64,000 bases of DNA from Agrobacterium vitis. GTDB lineage: Bacteria; Pseudomonadota; Alphaproteobacteria; Rhizobiales; Rhizobiaceae. This document shows, in pieces, positions 54,268 to 62,932 of this stretch. Where the stretch lies: assembly GCF_013337045.2 (NCBI RefSeq), contig NZ_CP118259.1:1240001-1304000 (forward strand), written 5' to 3'. The notes below the pieces were generated by a model. It saw only the letters and a program-made list of their open reading frames with translations, was not told the DNA's origin and made no database searches. The position numbers and the translations under genes were made by a program. Each line of letters starts with the position of its first letter. The stretch's first letter is position 1.

Positions 54268-56271
54268 TTGTTTTCAGAAACCGCGGATCAAAAAGCATCT
54301 TTATTGTCGTCTGCCCACAAGGCGCGGGCGTCGATGGCATTGCGTGGCAGTGGAACGGCTGCAGTTTACAATGTGATGGCGGGGCTATCCGCGTCCATGT
54401 TGCTTCTGGCCGAGGGGAATGACGTAAGCGTCGTTACCGGCTGGATGATAGCGTTGGCTATTGCCACGGTATTCCGGTTCCTGTTGTCGCGCCATCTGCA
54501 GCATCGTCAATATGCCTCTGCCAATCCGGATGACGTACTTCGGCTAATGTGCATCACGGCATGTTTGCAAGGGATCGTCTGGGCTCTTCTGCCGACAGCG
54601 GTGGTCAATATGGACTTGCTGGGCCGCAATGCGCCTATCCTGGTGGTTATCGGCGGTCTGGTGGCGACAGCCATGTTCCGCCAGGCCGGCACCAGTCAGG
54701 TCGCCTTCAGCTACTGCATTCCGATGATTTTAGCGATATCGTGGAATTTTGCAATTCATGGTGGCATAATTGCGACCATCTCCACGTTTAATTTTATCGT
54801 ATTGGCCATATTCATGTCGCATCTGCTGTTAAGGGCGGACAGGACATTTATAGAAAGCGAAATGGCGAAGTTGCGCAGCCAGGCTGCAACACAGTCGCTA
54901 ATCATCGCTAACAAGGATATTCAGCATAAGAATTTGCGGTTGGAGGTTCTGGCTAACGGCGATCCCGTGACGGGGCTGTTCAACAGAATCTACTTCAATG
55001 GACGGCTCGCGGGGGAAATTGCTGCTGCCAAAGTCGGAAACCGGGACATTGGCCTGTTATTGGTCAATGTCGATCGGTTCAAACTGCTCAACGATGCTTT
55101 TGGTCATCGCGGTGGAGACCAGTTTCTGGCAATCCTGGGGCAGAGGTTGAAAAATGCCGCGGGCGGTGATGCCGTGACAGCCCGGATCAGCGGCGACGAG
55201 TTTGCGATCCTGTTGCGGAAAGGCGATGTGCGCCAGGATTGCCGTGCGCTTGCCGAGACCGTTATCGCCTCGTCCATGGTTCCGATTGCCGTCCATGGCA
55301 CCCAGGTCAGTCCTGGTCTGAGCGCTGGAATTGCGTTTTTCCCCGACCATGCGGAGGATGGCGACGGTCTGTTTACCTGCGCCAGCATGGCGCTGTCGGA
55401 TGCCAAGCAGGATGGTCGCAGGCAATTGCGGGAATTCGATCATCAGATCAAACAGCGCATTGATCGCCAACGGCGTATTGAGCAGGATCTGCCAACGGCC
55501 CTTCGTGATCGTTCGCTCGAGACCTGGTTTCAGCCGCAGGTCGATCTTGTCACGGGCAGGGTCGTTGGCTTCGAGGCGCTGGTCCGCTGGTTCCATCCGG
55601 AGTTCGGAGGGATCGCTCCGCCTGAAATCGTCAACGCCGCCCAGTCCATGCAGATGTGTGAGGCGCTGACTGGGTTCGTGACAGAAAATATCTGCCAGCT
55701 GCTCAACAGGCTGAAAGAGCTTGGTATGCCGGAGATCGCTGTCGCCTTGAACGTTTCGCCGCGCGAATTTGCGCTCTATGACGTATCTGTCATGCTCGAC
55801 CGTATTACCACTGCCTATGGCGTCAGTCGCAATCTTCTGGAAGTGGAGATTACCGAGGAAACCATTCTGGATCCGGCGGTTGCCGGTGAACAACTGACCC
55901 GGCTTGAAAACAGCGGGTATAAGCTGACGGTGGATGATTTCGGTATGGGATACTCGTCCTTGGCCTATTTGATCAGCCTGAAGATCACCCGGCTGAAGAT
56001 TGATCGTAGTTTCGTCACTGGTATGAGCGATTCCCCAAAGAACAAGGCACTGGTTGTTGCCCTGGTCGGTCTCGGCCGCGCTCTGGGCGTCGATATCGTG
56101 GCGGAGGGCGTGGAAACGGTAGCGGATGCCAGGACCTTGACCGAAATCGGCTGCACAATAGGCCAGGGCTATTATTTCTCCCGGCCCATGCCTGCCGATA
56201 TGCTGCCCAAATGGCTCGACCTTAAAAAAAAGCAAATGGGTGAGAAAAAATCACGACGCGCCGTGGCCTGA
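54268..56271 (+). CDS. Membrane GGDEF-EAL c-di-GMP protein
   Basis: A 667-residue protein. About five to six membrane helices lie in residues 25-190. A GGDEF domain follows (DPVTGLFNRIYF) whose signature is SGDEF at 308-312, with the first Gly changed to Ser. The EAL domain begins about 420 with EALVRW (436-441) and has DDFGMGYSSLAYL, KIDRSFV and EGVET, so the phosphodiesterase site looks complete. Net activity is therefore probably c-di-GMP breakdown, though SGDEF variants can be active. It starts at TTG 54268 with a weak ribosome site; a later ATG near 54334 is possible. Confidence 0.88.
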   Translation: MFSETADQKASLLSSAHKARASMALRGSGTAAVYNVMAGLSASMLLLAEGNDVSVVTGWMIALAIATVFRFLLSRHLQHRQYASANPDDVLRLMCITACLQGIVWALLPTAVVNMDLLGRNAPILVVIGGLVATAMFRQAGTSQVAFSYCIPMILAISWNFAIHGGIIATISTFNFIVLAIFMSHLLLRADRTFIESEMAKLRSQAATQSLIIANKDIQHKNLRLEVLANGDPVTGLFNRIYFNGRLAGEIAAAKVGNRDIGLLLVNVDRFKLLNDAFGHRGGDQFLAILGQRLKNAAGGDAVTARISGDEFAILLRKGDVRQDCRALAETVIASSMVPIAVHGTQVSPGLSAGIAFFPDHAEDGDGLFTCASMALSDAKQDGRRQLREFDHQIKQRIDRQRRIEQDLPTALRDRSLETWFQPQVDLVTGRVVGFEALVRWFHPEFGGIAPPEIVNAAQSMQMCEALTGFVTENICQLLNRLKELGMPEIAVALNVSPREFALYDVSVMLDRITTAYGVSRNLLEVEITEETILDPAVAGEQLTRLENSGYKLTVDDFGMGYSSLAYLISLKITRLKIDRSFVTGMSDSPKNKALVVALVGLGRALGVDIVAEGVETVADARTLTEIGCTIGQGYYFSRPMPADMLPKWLDLKKKQMGEKKSRRAVA

Positions 56272-56412
56272 TGAAAGGCGTCCACAGGAAATACCCCCCT
56301 GGTTTTCCCGAGAATGCAAACGGATAAAAACTTTAGTGAAATTGTTGCTTTTTTGTTCTGATTTTCGTCTGGCACACTTCACTTTGACTGCGGTCTTATC
56401 CATATTCGGACC

Positions 56413-59400
56413 ATGGCCAGATCTCCGAAAAAATCTCCCTCCCGTAACAATGACACCCCATCGCAGGATGAGGCAGGTACGCCTTATTCCGGTGGATTTG
56501 AAGAGGCGCCGCAGGCTGCTTTCGAAGGAGCGCCCTTGAGCGGAAGTGTCGCGGACTGGGTGAAGCAGCTGGAAGCCGAAGCGGAGGCCGGGGGCATCGA
56601 AAGCCAACGGGAACTCGCGTCCAAGGCTGGAAAGCACCGCAAGAAGATTGAGATCGAAGCGCGCAGACATGCCGAAAAGATAGCGCTTGAGAAAAGCACG
56701 GGTAGCAAGACCGGGGCCGACCCCGTAAAGGCCGGTCGCACTGCAAAGGCCAAGAGCGAAGACGGCGGCAGCGCCATGCGCACCTCCCGAGGCGTATCCA
56801 TCGGCGCATCTTCCGATCCGGCCACGCGCGCTGCTGCCGGTCTCAACCCGGTGTCCGGCATGGATACGTCGCTGGAAGAGGCGCAGAGCCTTGCCCCAGG
56901 TGCCGTGACGGCAACAGTGGAAGCACTGTCGGCGCTGATTGAAAGCGGCAATCCGCTGTTCAAGGGCGGCAAGATCTGGGCGCCGCATCGCCCGGCCAGG
57001 CCGGAAAAGTCCGAGGGGGGAATCCCGATCCGCATGGTGTCGGATTACGAACCGGCGGGTGATCAGCCAACGGCGATCAAGGATCTAGTGGAAGGCATCG
57101 ATGCCGGGGAGCGCAGTCAGGTTCTGCTCGGCGTGACCGGCTCCGGCAAGACCTTTACCATGGCCAAGGTGATCGAGGCGACCCAGCGGCCAGCGGTGAT
57201 TCTGGCGCCGAACAAGACGCTGGCGGCCCAGCTCTATTCGGAATTCAAACATTTCTTCCCCGACAATGCGGTGGAATATTTCGTTTCCTACTACGATTAC
57301 TATCAGCCGGAAGCCTATGTGCCGCGTTCAGATACGTTTATCGAGAAGGAAAGCTCGATCAACGAACAGATTGACCGTATGCGCCACGCCGCCACCCGCG
57401 CTATCCTGGAACGGGACGATTGTATTATCGTCGCCTCGGTGTCCTGCATCTACGGTATCGGCTCGGTCGAAACCTATACGGCGATGACCTTCCAGATGTC
57501 GGTCGGCGACCGGATTGACCAGCGGCAATTGCTAGCCGACCTCGTGGCGCAGCAATACAAGCGGCAGGACATCAATTTCGTGCGCGGCTCTTTCCGGGTG
57601 CGTGGCGATACGATTGAAATCTTCCCAGCCCACTTGGAGGATGCCGCCTGGCGCATTTCGATGTTCGGCGATGAAATCGATGCGATCACCGAATTCGATC
57701 CGCTGACCGGCCACAAGACCGGCGATATGAAGTCGGTGAAGATCTATGCCAATTCGCACTATGTCACGCCGCGCCCGACGCTGAACGGGGCGATCAAAGC
57801 AATCAAGGAGGAGTTGAAGCAGCGGCTGGCCGAGCTGGAAAAGGGCGGACGTCTGCTGGAGGCGCAAAGGCTGGAGCAGCGCACCCGCTACGATATCGAA
57901 ATGATGGAAGCGACTGGCTCCTGCACGGGCATCGAAAACTACTCCCGCTACCTGACGGGCCGTGCGCCCGGTGAGCCGCCGCCGACCCTGTTCGAATATA
58001 TTCCCGATAACGCCTTGCTGTTCATCGATGAAAGCCATGTCTCCGTCAGCCAGATTGGCGGCATGTATCGCGGCGACTTCAGGCGAAAGGCGACGCTGGC
58101 CGAATATGGCTTCCGGCTGCCGTCCTGCATGGACAACCGGCCATTGCGATTTGAGGAATGGGACGCCATGCGTCCGCCGACCGTTGCTGTTTCGGCCACG
58201 CCCGGCAGTTGGGAGCTGGAACAGTCGGGCGGCGTGTTTGCCGAACAGGTCATTCGCCCGACGGGCCTGATCGATCCGCCGGTCGAAGTGCGCTCCGCCA
58301 AGTCCCAGGTTGATGACGTCTTGGGCGAGATCAAGGAAACCTCGCTAAAGGGCTATCGCACGCTGGTAACGGTGCTGACCAAGCGCATGGCAGAGGACCT
58401 GACGGAATATCTGCACGAGCAGGGTGTGCGGGTGCGCTATATGCATTCGGATATCGACACGCTGGAACGCATCGAAATCCTGCGTGATCTCAGGCTCGGC
58501 GCCTTTGACGTGCTGGTTGGTATCAACCTGTTGCGCGAGGGTCTGGACATTCCCGAATGTGGCTTCGTCGCCATTCTCGATGCCGACAAGGAAGGCTTCC
58601 TGCGTTCCGAGACTTCGCTGATCCAGACGATTGGCCGCGCGGCGCGTAATGTCGATGGTAAGGTCATTCTCTACGCCGACCAGATCACTGGCTCCATGCG
58701 GCGCGCCATGGACGAAACGTCGCGCCGCCGGGAAAAGCAGGTGGCCTACAATCTCGAACACGGCATCACGCCGGAATCGGTCAAGGCGAAGATTTCCGAC
58801 ATTCTCGATTCGGTCTACGAGCGCGACCATGTCCGCGCCGACATTTCCGGGGCGAGCGGCAAGGGCTTTGCCGCCGGTGGTCATCTGGTCGGCAACAATC
58901 TCCAGGCCCATCTTTCGGCGCTGGAAAAACAGATGCGTGATGCCGCCGCCGACCTCGATTTCGAAACTGCCGCTCGTTTGCGCGACGAAATCAAGCGTTT
59001 GAAGGAGGTCGAGCTGGCCAGCATGGGTGATCCCGGCGAAAAGGCCGAGGCCCGGGCGCAAGAACAAGCCGTGTCCGGCCAGTCCGCTGGCGTTGCAGCA
59101 GACGATTCCCGTCAGGAATCCACTGACAACGGCTCCTATTTCGCCAAACCATCCCTGGATGATATGGGCCCCGGCACGGACACGGCCAAGCCGCTGTTTC
59201 GCAAGAACAGCCTGGATGAAATGACGGTCGGTCGGACGGAAAAGCCTGTTCCCGGCAAGCTTCCTGACAAGCCCAGCTCGAAAAGCGGCGATGTTAAAAC
59301 GGACGATCCCCGTCCGATTATCCGCGCCAAATCCGGGGCCGGTTCCTACGAAGATGCTGGAGATCAGAAACGCAAGACACGCACCAAGGGAAAGACCGGT

Positions 59401-59415
59401 AAGCCGGGGCGGTAG
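56413..59415 (+). CDS. uvrB: Excinuclease ABC subunit B with long N-terminal extension
   Basis: A 1000-residue UvrB, about 330 longer than the usual 670. Residues 1-200 are charged and low-complexity with no known fold. The UvrB body then starts [17 protein letters not shown]. Walker A is GVTGSGKT (Lys246), the beta-hairpin has [12 protein letters not shown], and the DEAD-type box is FIDESH. Helicase motifs [13 protein letters not shown] ([11 protein letters not shown]), [13 protein letters not shown] and QTIGRAARN are intact. The UVR domain follows near 837-875 and a second disordered tail ends the protein. It opens damaged DNA for UvrC incision. Confidence 0.95.
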   Translation: MARSPKKSPSRNNDTPSQDEAGTPYSGGFEEAPQAAFEGAPLSGSVADWVKQLEAEAEAGGIESQRELASKAGKHRKKIEIEARRHAEKIALEKSTGSKTGADPVKAGRTAKAKSEDGGSAMRTSRGVSIGASSDPATRAAAGLNPVSGMDTSLEEAQSLAPGAVTATVEALSALIESGNPLFKGGKIWAPHRPARPEKSEGGIPIRMVSDYEPAGDQPTAIKDLVEGIDAGERSQVLLGVTGSGKTFTMAKVIEATQRPAVILAPNKTLAAQLYSEFKHFFPDNAVEYFVSYYDYYQPEAYVPRSDTFIEKESSINEQIDRMRHAATRAILERDDCIIVASVSCIYGIGSVETYTAMTFQMSVGDRIDQRQLLADLVAQQYKRQDINFVRGSFRVRGDTIEIFPAHLEDAAWRISMFGDEIDAITEFDPLTGHKTGDMKSVKIYANSHYVTPRPTLNGAIKAIKEELKQRLAELEKGGRLLEAQRLEQRTRYDIEMMEATGSCTGIENYSRYLTGRAPGEPPPTLFEYIPDNALLFIDESHVSVSQIGGMYRGDFRRKATLAEYGFRLPSCMDNRPLRFEEWDAMRPPTVAVSATPGSWELEQSGGVFAEQVIRPTGLIDPPVEVRSAKSQVDDVLGEIKETSLKGYRTLVTVLTKRMAEDLTEYLHEQGVRVRYMHSDIDTLERIEILRDLRLGAFDVLVGINLLREGLDIPECGFVAILDADKEGFLRSETSLIQTIGRAARNVDGKVILYADQITGSMRRAMDETSRRREKQVAYNLEHGITPESVKAKISDILDSVYERDHVRADISGASGKGFAAGGHLVGNNLQAHLSALEKQMRDAAADLDFETAARLRDEIKRLKEVELASMGDPGEKAEARAQEQAVSGQSAGVAADDSRQESTDNGSYFAKPSLDDMGPGTDTAKPLFRKNSLDEMTVGRTEKPVPGKLPDKPSSKSGDVKTDDPRPIIRAKSGAGSYEDAGDQKRKTRTKGKTGKPGR

Positions 59416-59558
59416 GTTGGGCTCGGCTTGTTCGTCCGAAAATGCGTAAAAACAAATGGATAGAGAGTTTCACTGTTTCTGCGAGACACTGAAATTCTCG
59501 GAATTTTGTTAGAAAACGTAAAAATCGTTGACACATCTCCAGATGGATGAAAACACGA

Positions 59559-59592
59559 CCCAACCGAAAAACGCCCCCCTTTTTCGGTTGGG
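59559..59592. terminator. 13-bp hairpin after uvrB
   Basis: CCCAACCGAAAAA (59559-59571) pairs perfectly with TTTTTCGGTTGGG (59580-59592) around an 8-nt C-rich loop. It is terminator-like, 144 bp past the uvrB stop. Confidence 0.65.
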
Positions 59593-59593
59593 T

Positions 59594-59641
59594 ATCCTAT
59601 AGCATCGTTTAAAAACCGAAACCGGTTCGATGCTATAGGAT
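59594..59641. repeat. 14-bp inverted repeat adjacent to the uvrB hairpin
   Basis: ATCCTATAGCATCG (59594-59607) and CGATGCTATAGGAT (59628-59641) are perfect arms around a 20-nt A/C-rich centre with an ACCGAAACCGGT-like core. It begins 2 bp after the preceding hairpin. It could be a dispersed intergenic repeat. Confidence 0.65.
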
Positions 59642-59646
59642 CTTGC

Positions 59647-59796
59647 TTACGCAACAGCCGTTTTCGCAACTCCGTCCCAAAGCCTTGTCAGGCTCTCCCA
59701 TTCCAAGTCTCGAAGATGCTGCTGCATTCCCACCTTCAGAATGGTGCAAACGCTCAGATGAATCATCGACTTGAGTAAAGGAAGACGAACGATCAC
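59647..59796 (-). CDS. Possible 49-residue small protein
   Basis: A minus-strand frame from a GTG at 59796 (or ATG at 59766) to TAA at 59647. It begins with a hydrophobic, basic stretch (VRLPLLKSMIHLSVCTILKVG) and continues with QQHLRDLEWESLTRLWDGVAK. The mix of residues looks protein-like rather than random. No ribosome site is clear and the inverted repeat at 59785-59814 covers the GTG. It may be a fragment of a longer lost gene. Confidence 0.25.
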   Translation of the reverse strand: MIVRLPLLKSMIHLSVCTILKVGMQQHLRDLEWESLTRLWDGVAKTAVA

Positions 59797-59814
59797 CGAT
59801 CAATGATCGTTCGT
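59785..59814. repeat. 11-bp inverted repeat beyond the ggt gene
   Basis: ACGAACGATCA (59785-59795) and TGATCGTTCGT (59804-59814) are perfect arms with an 8-nt loop, 28 bp past the ggt stop. It could be the ggt terminator or an operator for a small downstream frame. Confidence 0.5.
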
Positions 59815-59842
59815 ATAAAACCTAATGACCCTATGCAATTGG

Positions 59843-61459
59843 TCAACACGCGGCTAGCGCCACACCCTCGCCGCGTGGGTCATGGGCGCCTGTCAGGCTG
59901 CCATCCGGGGCGATGGTGATGGCACCTGCCTGACCCGCGATTGGACTTTGCGGCTCAATGGGTGCCAGCTGATGACCGAGATCGGCCAGGGTATCGAGCA
60001 CCGCCTGGCCGCAGTCTGCCTCAATTTTCAAACTGTCGCGGCTGTCGGAAAACGTCTTGCCCAGGAGAAATCGTGGTCCGGCCAGCGCCTGGGCGGGAGG
60101 CTGCGCATAATCGATCAGCCGTGTCAGCAGCATGGCCAGGGTCTGCGGCTGGCCGTCTGCACCTTGGGTGCCGTAGATCAGCGCCGGTTTGCCGTCGCGC
60201 AGGGCAAGTCCGGGGTTGAGGGTATAGAAGGGTCTTTTACCCGATTGCAGGCAATTGGGGCTTTGCGGATCGAGGGAGAAAGCCGCTCCCCGGTTTTGCC
60301 AGAGAATGCCGGTATCGCCGACGACAACGCCGCTGCCCCAATCGAAATAGGTGCTTTGCAGCGTGCTGACGCTTTGGCCCGCAGCGTCAGTCGCGCCGAA
60401 AAACACCGTGTCCCCGGTTCGGTAGGGATGCGGCCAGGCGAGCGCGCGGTCCAGATTTATGGCTCTGGCGGCCTGCTGCAATTGTTCTGGCGATAGCCAT
60501 TGTTGCACAGATTGATCGGCAAAATCCGGATCGGCGATCCGGTCGCGAGTCAGGAAAGCCTGCTTCACCGCCTCGACGACCAGATGCAGATGCTGGGCGC
60601 TGTCCGGAGCGAGGGCGGAAAGGTCGAAATGCTGGAGAATGCCCATGATCGCAAGAGTGGAGATCCCTTGCGTCGGCGGCGGTGGCGCGAGAAGCTCCAG
60701 TCCGCGATAGGATAGACGCACCGGTTCCACCTGCCGCGTGCGTGTTGCTGCCAGATCGGCAAGAGTGATTGGCGACCCGACTGCCCGAAGCCCCTCGGCG
60801 ATGCGCTGGGCGAGGGGGCCTTGGTAAAAACTGCGCGCGCCATGGCTGGCAATATCCTCCAGGGAGCGGGCCAGCTCTGGCTGGCGAAAGATCTCTCCCG
60901 GGGCAAAGGGTCGTCCATTGTTGAAGAACAGGTTGATGAAGCCTGGCCAGTCGGCAAGCATGTCCTTACGCATATCGAGCCAGAAGCCTTGCGAGAGGCT
61001 GACCGGAAACCCGTGTTGCGCATGATGAATGGCATCCTGCAACAGATCGCCAAACGCCTGTTTGCCACCCCAATACTCAGTGGAATAGCGGTGAACGGCC
61101 TCCCAGGCATCGACGGTGGCAGCGGTGGTGAGGGTTGAAAGCGGGCCGCGCAGTGGAATACTGTCACTGGTAAAATCCGGCAGTTCCAACGCTGCTTGAC
61201 CGATTCCCAGGAAACAGGTCTGGCGGCCCTGCCGGTCGGCTAGAATCCAGACCGAGTCGCCGCCCAGGCCGCAGAAATGCGGGTAGACGACGGCAATGGT
61301 GCTGGCCATGGCGATGGCCGCTTCCGCTGCCGTGCCGCCGCGCTCCAGAACAGCCAATCCGGCAGCGCTTGCCAGCGGATGGGGGCTGGTGACCATTCCA
61401 GTGTCAGGGCCGGAAGCAGCGTATGTCGTTGGGGAAATGATATGAGATGAAGAGGGCAT
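59843..61459 (-). CDS. Gamma-glutamyltransferase family protein
   Basis: A 538-residue Ntn-hydrolase. The N-terminal ATGMVTSPHPLASAAGLAVLERGGTAAEAAIA-type region (written here GMVTSPHPLASAAGLA) and GLGGDSVWI are family marks. Self-cleavage should occur before the Thr of GDTVFFGATDAAGQSVS around residue 350, giving a small subunit. No signal peptide is present, so it is likely cytoplasmic and may act on a gamma-glutamyl or amide compound other than glutathione. It is divergent from two cytosine-deaminase-like amidohydrolase genes, suggesting a nitrogen-compound degradation locus. Confidence 0.85.
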   Translation of the reverse strand: MPSSSHIISPTTYAASGPDTGMVTSPHPLASAAGLAVLERGGTAAEAAIAMASTIAVVYPHFCGLGGDSVWILADRQGRQTCFLGIGQAALELPDFTSDSIPLRGPLSTLTTAATVDAWEAVHRYSTEYWGGKQAFGDLLQDAIHHAQHGFPVSLSQGFWLDMRKDMLADWPGFINLFFNNGRPFAPGEIFRQPELARSLEDIASHGARSFYQGPLAQRIAEGLRAVGSPITLADLAATRTRQVEPVRLSYRGLELLAPPPPTQGISTLAIMGILQHFDLSALAPDSAQHLHLVVEAVKQAFLTRDRIADPDFADQSVQQWLSPEQLQQAARAINLDRALAWPHPYRTGDTVFFGATDAAGQSVSTLQSTYFDWGSGVVVGDTGILWQNRGAAFSLDPQSPNCLQSGKRPFYTLNPGLALRDGKPALIYGTQGADGQPQTLAMLLTRLIDYAQPPAQALAGPRFLLGKTFSDSRDSLKIEADCGQAVLDTLADLGHQLAPIEPQSPIAGQAGAITIAPDGSLTGAHDPRGEGVALAAC

Positions 61460-61631
61460 GGATACGTTCCGGCAAGAGGCGGGGAATAATCAAGTCCAAG
61501 CCTGACACGGAACACCAAATTACCGCAATCCTGACTTTGCTTTAAACCTCGTGTCCGGCCAGGAAATACGGCATGATCCGGCCCGCATTCCGCCTGTTTG
61601 ATTGCCCGTCTGTTTGAAAGTCGATCTTTCC

Positions 61632-62831
61632 ATGAGCGCCACCCTCGTCGTTTTCAATGCCCGCAATGGTCTCGGTGAGCCGGTCGATATCGTTATTGCC
61701 GGGTCTACAATTGCCGCTATCGGCGCGGCGGTGGGTGAGGGTGTTTCAACGGAAAAGCCGCGGATCGACGCGCGCGGCGGTCTGGTCCTGCCGGGCCTGG
61801 TCGATGGTCATGTGCATCTGGATAAGACGCTGATCGGCATGCCGTTCATTGCCCATATTCCCGGAGGCTCGGTCGCAGAGCGAATCCGGGCAGAAAAGGC
61901 GCTCCGTCGCTCGCTGCCCTTGCCGGTCGAGGTGCGTGGCGGCAAGCTGCTGGAGAAGATGGCCACCTATGGCACCGTTACCTGCCGTAGCCATGCCGAT
62001 ATCGATACGGAAGTCGGATTGGCCGGGCTGGAAGCTATCCTGTCCCTCAAGCAAAGCCATGGTCATCTGGTCGATATTCAGACGGTGGCGTTTCCGCAGT
62101 CCGGCGTCTTGGCCGATCCCGGCACTGCCGATCTGCTGGAGCAGGCGGTCAAGGCAGGGGCGGACCTGATCGGCGGTCTCGACCCGGCTGGAATAGACGA
62201 TGACATTACCGGCCACCTCAACGCAATTTTTGCCATCGCCGGTCGTTACGGCGTCGGGGTGGATCTGCATCTTCACGATCCGGGTCCGCTCGGGGCTTTC
62301 GAAATCCGCCAGATCGCCAAACGGGCTTTGGCGCATGGTCTTCATGGCAAATGCGCCGTCAGCCATGCCTATTGCCTGGGCGCGCTGGATGATATGGATT
62401 TCGGGCGCACGGCGGAAGCGCTGGCGCGCGCCGATGTGGCGATCATGACCACCGGTCCTGGCGATACCAGCATGCCGCCGATCAAGCGGCTGAAGGCTGC
62501 GGGCGTGCGGGTGTTTTCCGGAAATGACAATATCCGCGATGCCTGGTCGCCGCTCGGCAATGGCGATCTCCTGGAGCGGGCCAGCATTCTCTGCGACCGG
62601 CAGAATTTTCGCGCCGATGCCGATCTTGAACATGCCTTCGCGCTGGTCAGTACCCTCCCGGCTGAGGTTTTGGGGCGCAGCAGTGCGGCCCTCGGCAAAG
62701 GGAGCCCAGCCGATTTTATCATCCTGCCAGTCGCCTCGATTGCCGAAGCCGTGGCGGCGCGCCCGATGGAGCGCATGGTGTTCAAGGCGGGTGTGCTGAT
62801 TGCCAGCAACGGTAATCTCGTCGCCTTGTGA
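61632..62831 (+). CDS. Cytosine-deaminase-like amidohydrolase
   Basis: A 399-residue metal-dependent amidohydrolase of the CodA/AtzC-like group. Metal ligands are visible in DGHVHLDKT (59-67 region), the HLH of DLHLHDPG, SHAYCLG and SGNDNIRDAWSP (terminal Asp). The dual D-x-W signature at the end is typical of cytosine deaminase relatives. Substrates in the family include cytosine, isocytosine and N-substituted triazine or pyrimidine amines; which one is not resolved. The ATG at 61632 has only a weak ribosome site. A related gene follows after 101 bp. Confidence 0.85.
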   Translation: MSATLVVFNARNGLGEPVDIVIAGSTIAAIGAAVGEGVSTEKPRIDARGGLVLPGLVDGHVHLDKTLIGMPFIAHIPGGSVAERIRAEKALRRSLPLPVEVRGGKLLEKMATYGTVTCRSHADIDTEVGLAGLEAILSLKQSHGHLVDIQTVAFPQSGVLADPGTADLLEQAVKAGADLIGGLDPAGIDDDITGHLNAIFAIAGRYGVGVDLHLHDPGPLGAFEIRQIAKRALAHGLHGKCAVSHAYCLGALDDMDFGRTAEALARADVAIMTTGPGDTSMPPIKRLKAAGVRVFSGNDNIRDAWSPLGNGDLLERASILCDRQNFRADADLEHAFALVSTLPAEVLGRSSAALGKGSPADFIILPVASIAEAVAARPMERMVFKAGVLIASNGNLVAL

Positions 62832-62932
62832 CGGTCGCTCATCCATGGGATATCGTTTGCGGATAGAAAGAGATTTCATGCGGCAGAGACGGTGGCTGGA
62901 TGATTGTCAGCCAAAGAGGGGAATGAAAACGC

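Larger units (their letters stand above)
59416..59842. other. 427-bp gap after uvrB with stacked inverted repeats
   Basis: The gap holds three inverted repeats (59559-59592, 59594-59641, 59785-59814) and one small open frame on the minus strand (59647-59796), listed separately. The first 140 bp show nothing. Confidence 0.6.

Noticed and set aside
56355..56369. Possible LexA-type box (GTTC-N7-GTTC) before uvrB
   Set aside because: The second half reads CGTC rather than GTTC; two mismatches make it unconvincing.
61746..62879. 377-codon minus-strand frame across the first amidohydrolase gene
   Set aside because: Antisense of a gene with clear metal-binding motifs.
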